From assembly GCA_031286025.1 (NCBI GenBank), contig JAITVB010000180.1:1-12182 (forward strand): 12,182 bases of DNA. Reading direction: 5' to 3'. How positions within the stretch are numbered: the first letter of the stretch is position 1; every line of letters begins with the position of its first letter. Below the pieces are notes generated by a model that saw only the letters and a list, made by a program, of their open reading frames with translations, was not told where the DNA came from and made no database searches. The DNA is from Rikenellaceae bacterium (GTDB lineage Bacteria; Bacteroidota; Bacteroidia; Bacteroidales; Rikenellaceae). Positions 6,724-12,182 of the stretch are shown piece by piece. Both the position numbers and the translations under genes were made by a program.

Positions 6724-7278
6724 ATGAAAATCTACACAAAAACAGGCGACCGGGGCACAACCACCCTGGTCGGCGGTCGCCGGGTGGCGAAGCATGATCC
6801 GCGAGTCGAAGCCTATGGCGCGGTCGATGAACTGATGGCCCAGGCGGCCTGCCTGCGCGATGGAATGGACGGCGAAGCCCTCGAAGAATATAAGGGCGAT
6901 CTGCTCCGTGTGTTGGGCGACCTGATGACCGCAGGCAGCATCTTTGCCACAGAAAGAGAGTCCGCGCCTGCCGTGGTCAATACGTTGACCGGCGGTACCG
7001 CCTTCCTCGAAGCGCGGATCGATTGCCTGCAGGCCGAATTGCCCCCTTTACGGAATTTCACCTTGCCGGGCGGGCATCCGTTGGTGTCGCTCGCGCACGT
7101 GGTGCGCACCGTCTGCCGCCGAGCCGAGCGCGAGGCGACCAAAATCGACGCCGACACCGATGAGCATTGGCTTGCAGTAGGTTATCTCAACCGCTTGTCG
7201 GACTACCTTTATGTGTTGGGCCGAAAAATTTCACGGGAATTTAATATCGAAGAGTTGGTTTGGATACCGGGGAAATAA
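6724..7278 (+). CDS. pduO: PduO-type cob(I)alamin adenosyltransferase
   Basis: A 184-aa cytoplasmic enzyme that transfers the 5'-deoxyadenosyl group of ATP to cob(I)alamin, making adenosylcobalamin, the cofactor of enzymes such as methylmalonyl-CoA mutase. Diagnostic motifs are all visible: TKTGDRGTT (5-13, ATP binding at the subunit interface), RVEAYGAVDEL (27-37), FTLPGG (112-117), RTVCRRAER (128-136) and YLNRLSDYLYVLGR (154-167). Length matches the stand-alone EutT/CobA-unrelated PduO family (human MMAB type). It follows the methyltransferase-like gene by 33 bases with no obvious promoter between, so it is probably the last gene of the 5020-7278 operon. No B12 riboswitch was seen in front of it or of the operon. 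The linked genes give no clear hint of a B12 role, so the grouping may be housekeeping. Confidence 0.95.
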   Translation: MKIYTKTGDRGTTTLVGGRRVAKHDPRVEAYGAVDELMAQAACLRDGMDGEALEEYKGDLLRVLGDLMTAGSIFATERESAPAVVNTLTGGTAFLEARIDCLQAELPPLRNFTLPGGHPLVSLAHVVRTVCRRAEREATKIDADTDEHWLAVGYLNRLSDYLYVLGRKISREFNIEELVWIPGK

Positions 7279-7287
7279 AAAATTGTA

Positions 7288-7295
7288 TATATTTG
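7288..7295 (+). promoter_or_regulatory. -7 element before the DUF2795 gene
   Basis: TATATTTG matches TAnnTTTG exactly and lies 44 bases before the ATG at 7340. A TTTG occurs at 7259-7262, but the 25-base gap is longer than the usual 19-21, so the -33 half is doubtful. Confidence 0.55.
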
Positions 7296-7339
7296 TCGTC
7301 CCAATAAAAGTAAGAAAATACCCATAAAACTATAACCCT

Positions 7340-7561
7340 ATGTACTGGACATTAGAGTTGGCGTCGAAACTGGAAGACGCTCCCTGGCCCGCTACGAAAG
7401 ATGAATTGATCGATTACGCCGTACGTTCGGGCGCTCCGCTTGAGGTGATCGAAAACCTCCAGGAGATTGAAGACGAAGGCGAAGTCTACGAAAGCATAGA
7501 AGACATCTGGCCCGACTACCCGAGCAAGGATGATTTCTTCTTCAACGAAGAGGAATATTGA
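7340..7561 (+). CDS. DUF2795-family small acidic protein
   Basis: A 73-aa soluble, strongly acidic protein. The opening MYWTLELASKLEDAPWPATK and the core ELIDYAVRSGAPLEVIENLQ are what I know as the Bacteroidota DUF2795 family, whose members have closely this length. It ends in an acidic/aromatic tail (DDFFFNEEEY). The family has no established function; the helical core suggests a binding or adaptor role rather than catalysis, which is inference. It is a single-gene unit with its own -7 element 44 bases upstream and a very strong terminator 49 bases downstream. Such an isolated, well-terminated small gene is likely well expressed. The ATG at 7340 is the only sensible start. Confidence 0.9.
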   Translation: MYWTLELASKLEDAPWPATKDELIDYAVRSGAPLEVIENLQEIEDEGEVYESIEDIWPDYPSKDDFFFNEEEY

Positions 7562-7609
7562 TGGGTATTATTTTGGGAAACGCTGAATAATAAATATTTA
7601 GTGACTTGT

Positions 7610-7646
7610 AAGGCGGCCCCGTAAGGGGTCGCCTTTTCATTTTTTT
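7610..7646 (+). terminator. Strong intrinsic terminator after the DUF2795 gene
   Basis: AAGGCGGCCCC (7610-7620) pairs over its full 11 bases with GGGGTCGCCTT (7625-7635), including one G-U pair, around a GTAA tetraloop. It is followed by TTCATTTTTTT. It isolates the DUF2795 gene from the porin promoter region. Confidence 0.92.
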
Positions 7647-7683
7647 GAGGTACAATATCACGAGTATGTAACCGATTCGTAAT

Positions 7684-7723
7684 CTTAACCTATTTGTAAC
7701 AGAATCGAAAACCCGGCGTAACA
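7684..7723 (+). promoter_or_regulatory. Pho-box-like operator of the porin: four heptamers at 11-base steps
   Basis: Heptamers CTTAACC (7684), TGTAACA (7695), CGAAAAC (7706) and CGTAACA (7717) begin exactly 11 bases apart, on the same face of the helix. This is the tandem direct-repeat layout bound by PhoB/OmpR-family response regulators, where a 7-base half-site plus a 4-base AT-rich spacer repeats. The last heptamer ends 9 bases before the -7 element, taking the place of a -33 box, as in activator-dependent promoters. A near-copy (37 of 43 bases identical counting from 7681) precedes the large TonB receptor gene. Two further heptamers, TGTAACC (7667) and CGTAATC (7678), are 11 apart from each other but out of step with this set. 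That the binder is the PhoB-type regulator is inferred. Confidence 0.72.
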
Positions 7724-7732
7724 GAGGGTCAG

Positions 7733-7740
7733 TACTTTTG
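7733..7740 (+). promoter_or_regulatory. -7 element of the porin gene
   Basis: TACTTTTG matches TAnnTTTG exactly, 40 bases before the ATG at 7780. No TTTG is present at -33; the operator's last repeat lies there instead, which suggests that the promoter needs an activator. Confidence 0.7.
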
Positions 7741-7779
7741 CGGCAAAACAATAATGTAAAAATCAAAATCAGCAGGAAA

Positions 7780-9045
7780 ATGAAAAAGACGCCCCTTTTG
7801 CTTGGCGGTCTACTCCTCTATACGGCAGGCTTTGCGCAACAACAGGAACCGGAATCGATCCCGATGGAGAAACTGGAGCAGCAGGTACAAACACTTGAGG
7901 AAATCGTTGAAGTGTCGCAAAAGCTGAAAGTTTCCGGTTATATTCAGACACAGTTTCAGTATGGCGAAAAGGATGCCTCTCTGAAGGTCGGTTCTGCAAA
8001 CGAGCAGCCGGAACAATCTTTCAGTCGCATCGGCATCCGGCGCGGGCGCATTAAATTCGCATACGAGGAAGGCATCGTTTCCGGCGTGTTTCAACTGGAT
8101 ATCACGGAAAAGGGCGTCGGAATCAAGGACGCTTACCTGAACATCAAAGATCCGTGGGTTCGGTCTGTGGCTCTCAAGGCCGGTGTGTTCGACCGTCCGT
8201 TCGGCTATGAGATCAGTTACTCGTCGTCCCTGCGCGAATCGCCCGAACGCTCGATGATCTTCCAGACGCTTTTCCCTGACGAACGCGATTTGGGCGGGAT
8301 GTTCACGTTTCAGGCGGCAAAAACATCTCCTTGGAATTTCCTCAAATTGGAAGCGGGGTTATTTGCCGGAAACGGGATCAAACAGGAAATCGACAGCCGC
8401 AAAGATTTTATCGGCCATCTGTCTGCGAACAAAGTTGTCGGTAACAATATCAACTTTGGTTTTGGGGTATCCTACTATAACGGCGGAGTATACCAGGGAA
8501 CGGAAAATGTATATGCCATGCGGGATAATGCCTTCGTATTGGATGACGATATTTCCAACGAAGGGAAATTCGCAAGGCGCGAATATTTCGGACTGGATGG
8601 CCGGTTCAGCATTGTCACTCCTGCGGGAATGACACAGTTGAGAGGCGAATACCTTTTCGGAACCCAACCCGGAGGAGCTTCATCCGGTAAAAGTCCCAAC
8701 GCCTCCGTGCTTCCGGCAACAGATACCTATATAAGGAATTTCAACGGCGGCTACTTCATGCTTGTGCAGGACTTCGGAACATGGCCTGTTTCCGCAGTCG
8801 TAAAATACGACCGGTACGACCCCAATACAAAGGTGGCGAAAGATGAGATCGGGCAAAAAGGCACGGGCAAGGGCGATATTACCTATGATACACTCGGCTT
8901 CGGGTTGTTGTGGCGCGCGAACAACAACATTCGCCTACAGGCCTATTATGAAATGGCGGACAATGAAAAGTCCGAAAACTTGTCGGAATACGCGACCGAT
9001 TTGCATGACAACGTATTCACTCTGCGGTTACAGTATAAATTCTGA
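7780..9045 (+). CDS. OprO/OprP-type (phosphate-selective family) outer-membrane porin
   Basis: A 421-aa outer-membrane beta-barrel channel of the phosphate-selective porin O/P family. The ATG at 7780 is chosen because it gives a signal peptide (MKKTPLLLGGLLLYTAGFAQ, cut near residue 20); an in-frame TTG at 7738 would overlap the -7 element. After the signal come a short coiled-coil-like segment (residues 30-50, EKLEQQVQTLEEIVEVSQKLK) and the barrel, opening with VSGYIQTQFQYG. It includes the family-typical RIGIRRGRIKF near 86-96, and AGVFDRPFGYEISYSSSLRESPERS follows around 140-165. It ends in LQYKF with terminal Phe. Family members in Bacteroidota are not all proven to prefer phosphate. The Pho-box-like operator in front supports phosphate or polyphosphate here. 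Its stop codon overlaps the start of the next gene's conserved regulatory block, so the two genes are adjacent but have separate promoters. Confidence 0.85.
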   Translation: MKKTPLLLGGLLLYTAGFAQQQEPESIPMEKLEQQVQTLEEIVEVSQKLKVSGYIQTQFQYGEKDASLKVGSANEQPEQSFSRIGIRRGRIKFAYEEGIVSGVFQLDITEKGVGIKDAYLNIKDPWVRSVALKAGVFDRPFGYEISYSSSLRESPERSMIFQTLFPDERDLGGMFTFQAAKTSPWNFLKLEAGLFAGNGIKQEIDSRKDFIGHLSANKVVGNNINFGFGVSYYNGGVYQGTENVYAMRDNAFVLDDDISNEGKFARREYFGLDGRFSIVTPAGMTQLRGEYLFGTQPGGASSGKSPNASVLPATDTYIRNFNGGYFMLVQDFGTWPVSAVVKYDRYDPNTKVAKDEIGQKGTGKGDITYDTLGFGLLWRANNNIRLQAYYEMADNEKSENLSEYATDLHDNVFTLRLQYKF

Positions 9046-9047
9046 AT

Positions 9048-9087
9048 CTTAACCGAATTATAACAGAATCGAAAATTCGGTGTAACA
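9048..9087 (+). promoter_or_regulatory. Second Pho-box-like operator, before the large TonB receptor
   Basis: Heptamers CTTAACC (9048), TATAACA (9059), CGAAAAT (9070) and TGTAACA (9081) again begin exactly 11 bases apart and end 9 bases before the -7 element. The conserved block, taken from 9045, begins on the last base of the porin stop codon and differs from the porin's copy at 6 of 43 positions. The bases after the last repeat are unrelated between the two copies except for the -7. Conservation confined to the repeats argues for selection on a binding site rather than a recent plain duplication. Confidence 0.72.
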
Positions 9088-9096
9088 TACCCGCCG

Positions 9097-9104
9097 TTAC
9101 TTTG
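9097..9104 (+). promoter_or_regulatory. -7 element of the large TonB receptor gene
   Basis: TTACTTTG matches TAnnTTTG with one mismatch and lies 32 bases before the ATG at 9137. Its distance from the last operator repeat is the same (9 bases) as at the porin promoter. Confidence 0.6.
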
Positions 9105-9136
9105 CATCGACAAATGATGAGATAAACAACAAGACG

Positions 9137-11971
9137 ATGTACGGTAAATTCAGAATTTTCCTCTTTTTCACGGCGGTTTCTTATTTTTCCATCGGCGCTT
9201 CATGGGCGGCAGACATTACGTTCACCATATCCGGTACTGTCCGCGATGCCAAAACTTCCGAGCCTGTACCCGGCGCTGTGGTATTCATAAAAGACATCTA
9301 TAAGGGTAGCGCTGCGGATGTGAACGGCAACTATTCCATAACCGGAGTTCCGGCAGGAAAGCAGACGCTCGTTTTTTCCCTTGTGTCGTACAGGGGCGAG
9401 GAAATGGAAATCGATGTGCAAGGCGATATGACCGGTCTCGATGTGCGGTTGGAGGAAGAGGTAACGGAACTGGGGGAAGTAACGGTCCGCGTCAGACGGA
9501 GCAGTAATACGGAAAACGCGATGGTAGGCACCGTAAGAATGGCCCCGCAGATAACCAACGGCATATCGGCGGCGCAAATTGCCAAAAGCCCCGATCGGAC
9601 GGCATCGGAGGTGGTGAAGCGTGTGCCGGGGATTACGATTATCGACGACCGCTTTATTATCGTTCGCGGACTTTCGCAACGCTACAACAACGCATGGATC
9701 AACGGGTTGGCAGTGCCCAGTACCGAGACCGACAGCCGCGCCTTTTCGTTTGACCTGATACCCGGTAGCCAGATCGACAACCTGTTGGTGTACAAGTCGC
9801 CGTCTCCGGAGGTTCCGGGCGATTTTTCCGGCGGGTTCGTGAAGATTACGACTAAAAGCATACCCGATGAGAATCGTGTGGAAATCGGCTATCAAACCGG
9901 TTTCAACGTAAAGACACGGTTCAGCGATTTTCGAATCAACCCGGGAAGCGGTACCGATTTTCTGGGCTTCGACGCGGGTAAACGCCCGTTGTCAGGATCT
10001 TTTCCGGCCCACTTGGGCAACGTAACCGATCCGGCTGAACTGACACGGCTGACCCGAACCGGATTCAACAACGACTGGCGGATAAAGAACAGTACTCCGC
10101 TGCCCGACCAACGCCTCACGCTGATGGTCGCCCGTCGCTTCGAAACCGAAAACGGCAAAACGATCGGCAACATTACCGCAGTGAATTACAGCAATACATT
10201 CAAGACGATCGAGGATATAAAGAATGCCCGTTACGGTATCTGGTCGGTTGACACCGACAGCCCTGTCCATTGGAATAATTACGCGGACAATCAATATTCC
10301 AACGAGGTGCGGACCGGCGCAATGCACAACTGGTCTTTCGTGCCGAATTCCTCGAACCGGATCGAGTTCCGCAACCTGTTCAACCTGTTGGGGCGCAACC
10401 GCCTGACGGAACGCACCGGAACGAGCGAAACCTCGGGGATTTATTATCAGAAACAGACCGAAATGCTCTACTCCTCACGGCTGACCTACACTGGACAGTT
10501 TTCGGGTACGCACGACCTGGAGCGTGGCGGGACGTTCGGTTGGGATGCCGGTTACTCGTATGCAAACCGGAACGAACCCGACAGGAGGATCGCCGTCTAT
10601 CAGGCGGGGATCGGAAGCCTTGCCGATATACCTTCCGTAGAACTCCGCAACGATAATATCAAACGCTATTTCCAAACCCTGGACGACCATATCGTATCGG
10701 CGGCGGCAAACCATAAACAGCCGCTGCATATCGGGAAATTCAGGCCGACCCTGAAAACAGGCCTATATGGAGAGTTCCGCACGCGGGAGTATACCCCAAG
10801 GGAGTTTATTTACCGTTACGACAAACTTTCGTACGACCAACGGCAGGCCTATCTGTTGCTGCCTTTCCAAGAGATGTTGCAGGAGCAGTATCTCGGAGCC
10901 GACAAGGTTTATATCGACGAGATTACCCGCAAGACCGACGCCTATTCGGCCAAGGTTTACTACGGTGCGGCATACGGCGCCCTCGACATACCCGCAGGAG
11001 ACCTCAATATCTATGCGGGCGTCCGACTGGAGAGCCACACCACGGAGTTGACCTACGACCGGACCAACGCCGGCGACCAACGATTGATGACCACCCGTAC
11101 GGTACAGGAACTGAACCTGCTTCCTTCGATAAACCTGACTTACAAATTCAACGACAAACATCAGGCAAGAGCAGCCTACGGCCGCTCGGTCAACCGTCCG
11201 GAACTGCGGGAACTTTCCCCCGCAGTATATTACGACTTCGACCTGTTCAGCGAGATCGGAGGGAATCCCGACTTGAAAACGGCCTTGGTCGACAACCTCG
11301 ACCTAAGGTACGAATTCTATCCGGAGAATGGCGAGACGGTCAGTATCGGCGCATTCTACAAGCATTTCCGCAACCCGATCGAGTGGACGTTCGTCGATAT
11401 GGGCGGAACCCTGCGCTATATGTATGAAAACGCAGACAGGGCCGTCAGTTGGGGCTTCGAGCTTGATGTCCGGAAAAAACTGGATTTCCTGAGCCTGCGC
11501 AACTTTTCGTTGGTGCTCAACGCCGCATGGATAGAGAGCAACGTAACGTTCCGTCCGGGTGAAGTGGTCTCCGAACCCGACCGGCCGATGCAGGGACAGT
11601 CGCCCTATATCGTGAACGCGGGCCTCTATTACAGTTCCGAAAAAGCGGGATTCGATATGGCGCTGCTCTACAACCGCATCGGGAAACGGATTGTCGGCCT
11701 CGGCAAGTCGAACAGCATCAATCCCGACCCGAATACGCTCATCCCGGACTCGTATGAAATACCTCGCAACTCACTTGACTTTACGGTCTCCAAAAAGATA
11801 AGCCAACGGGTGGAACTGCGTGCTTCGGTAAAGGACATCTTCTCCGAAGACGTCGTCTACAAACAGTTCCCGCACTTCGTGAAAGACGGGGTGGCACATG
11901 AACGCCAACAGGTTACACGAAGGTATAATCCAAGCCAGTCGGTTTCGGCCGGCCTGTCGGTAAAGTTTTAA
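9137..11971 (+). CDS. TonB-dependent receptor with N-terminal carboxypeptidase-regulatory-like domain
   Basis: A 944-aa outer-membrane active-transport receptor. Domains in order: signal peptide to about residue 25 (ASWA); a carboxypeptidase-regulatory-like beta-sandwich at about 28-107 (ISGTVRDAKTSEPVPGAVV... to LDVRLEEE); a probable TonB box LGEVTVRVRR (112-121); a plug at about 130-245 with AQIAKSPDRTASEVVKRVPG (147-165 region), RGLSQRYNNAWING (177-190) and PGDFSGGFVKITTK (227-240); then the beta barrel to the end, VSAGLSVKF with terminal Phe. The RGLSQRYNN type of plug is distinct from SusC and is usually paired with a non-SusD lipoprotein, as seems the case here: a lipoprotein gene starts 30 bases downstream. 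The Pho-box-like operator suggests induction under phosphate limitation. The ligand (for example an organophosphate or nucleic-acid fragment) is a guess from this context. Confidence 0.9.
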   Translation: MYGKFRIFLFFTAVSYFSIGASWAADITFTISGTVRDAKTSEPVPGAVVFIKDIYKGSAADVNGNYSITGVPAGKQTLVFSLVSYRGEEMEIDVQGDMTGLDVRLEEEVTELGEVTVRVRRSSNTENAMVGTVRMAPQITNGISAAQIAKSPDRTASEVVKRVPGITIIDDRFIIVRGLSQRYNNAWINGLAVPSTETDSRAFSFDLIPGSQIDNLLVYKSPSPEVPGDFSGGFVKITTKSIPDENRVEIGYQTGFNVKTRFSDFRINPGSGTDFLGFDAGKRPLSGSFPAHLGNVTDPAELTRLTRTGFNNDWRIKNSTPLPDQRLTLMVARRFETENGKTIGNITAVNYSNTFKTIEDIKNARYGIWSVDTDSPVHWNNYADNQYSNEVRTGAMHNWSFVPNSSNRIEFRNLFNLLGRNRLTERTGTSETSGIYYQKQTEMLYSSRLTYTGQFSGTHDLERGGTFGWDAGYSYANRNEPDRRIAVYQAGIGSLADIPSVELRNDNIKRYFQTLDDHIVSAAANHKQPLHIGKFRPTLKTGLYGEFRTREYTPREFIYRYDKLSYDQRQAYLLLPFQEMLQEQYLGADKVYIDEITRKTDAYSAKVYYGAAYGALDIPAGDLNIYAGVRLESHTTELTYDRTNAGDQRLMTTRTVQELNLLPSINLTYKFNDKHQARAAYGRSVNRPELRELSPAVYYDFDLFSEIGGNPDLKTALVDNLDLRYEFYPENGETVSIGAFYKHFRNPIEWTFVDMGGTLRYMYENADRAVSWGFELDVRKKLDFLSLRNFSLVLNAAWIESNVTFRPGEVVSEPDRPMQGQSPYIVNAGLYYSSEKAGFDMALLYNRIGKRIVGLGKSNSINPDPNTLIPDSYEIPRNSLDFTVSKKISQRVELRASVKDIFSEDVVYKQFPHFVKDGVAHERQQVTRRYNPSQSVSAGLSVKF

Positions 11972-12001
11972 ACAATTACATTCACTTAACAGATAAAGAA
12001 A

Positions 12002-12182
12002 ATGAAAATGAATTTGAAATGGATGGCAGCAGCCTGCCTTCTTCTGACAGCGGTTTTTGCCGTAAGTTGCGAAAACGATCCCGAACCCGAACCTCGTGAT
12101 GACGATACGTTCGATCTCGGCGACGGTTCGACCGACTACGAAATCAAGCAAAACACGACGCTTACCTGGCCAAACACTTATA
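12002..12182 (+). CDS. Lipoprotein, N-terminal 60 residues, cut by the window edge
   Basis: Open to the right edge with no stop. The ATG at 12002 gives MKMNLKWMAAACLLLTAVFAVSC, a lipoprotein signal peptide with lipidated Cys at residue 23. An acidic, proline-rich linker follows (ENDPEPEPRDDDTFD), of the kind found on outer-membrane or surface-exposed lipoproteins of Bacteroidota. The last visible part, YEIKQNTTLTWPNTY, resembles the start of right-handed beta-helix lipoproteins that continue with a GFVYV...GATLTIEPGT-like strand; this match is from memory and the diagnostic part is outside the window. It lies 30 bases after the receptor stop and is presumably the receptor's co-transcribed partner at the cell surface, in the position SusD-like proteins take elsewhere, though it shows no SusD feature. 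Confidence 0.8.
   Translation, partial: MKMNLKWMAAACLLLTAVFAVSCENDPEPEPRDDDTFDLGDGSTDYEIKQNTTLTWPNTY

Noticed and set aside
7738..7779. Upstream TTG start for the porin
   Set aside because: It would begin inside the -7 element and put a charged 14-residue extension in front of a normal signal peptide; the ATG at 7780 is better.
1..12182. CRISPR arrays, tRNA or rRNA genes, insertion sequences, phage or toxin-antitoxin modules
   Set aside because: I saw no spaced repeat array, no cloverleaf with a CCA end, no transposase motif and no terminal inverted repeats. The only repeated block is the operator pair.

Overview
The window looks like chromosomal DNA from a gut-type Bacteroidales bacterium, most plausibly Alistipes or a close Rikenellaceae relative. 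The reasons are Bacteroidota-style promoters (TAnnTTTG-like -7 elements, no Shine-Dalgarno before most starts), two TonB-dependent receptors and a porin ending in a C-terminal Phe, a PPi-type phosphofructokinase, and a DUF2795 protein of the Bacteroidota kind. The genus is inferred from overall character, not from a marker gene.

Layout. (1) 91-1756, + strand: pyrophosphate-dependent phosphofructokinase followed by a small exported protein, closed by a strong terminator. (2) 1872-3848, - strand: a BtuB-like TonB-dependent receptor converging on the first unit, with its own terminator facing the other way. (3) 3849-5019: a gene-poor stretch holding a broken lipoprotein gene (4092-4426, -), its terminator, a 69-aa charged protein (4504-4713, -) with promoter and terminator, and a divergent promoter region. 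(4) 5020-7278, + strand: HI0933/YhiN-type flavoprotein, a 136-aa protein that looks like a methyltransferase with its SAM-binding middle missing, and a PduO-type cob(I)alamin adenosyltransferase, probably one operon. (5) 7340-7561: a DUF2795 acidic protein with its own -7 element and a textbook terminator. (6) 7780 to the right edge: an OprO/OprP-type (phosphate-selective family) porin, a 944-aa TonB-dependent receptor with an N-terminal carboxypeptidase-regulatory-like domain, and the start of a lipoprotein gene.

The most interesting signal is in region 6. The porin and the large receptor are each preceded by almost the same 43-base block (37 of 43 identical). In each block four heptamers related to TGTAACA are spaced exactly 11 bases apart, and the last ends exactly 9 bases before the -7 element. 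This is the architecture of a PhoB-family (Pho box) operator occupying the -33 position. With a phosphate-family porin behind one copy, the region is best read as a phosphate-starvation outer-membrane uptake locus: porin, then TonB receptor plus surface lipoprotein. The regulator and the receptor's ligand are inferred.
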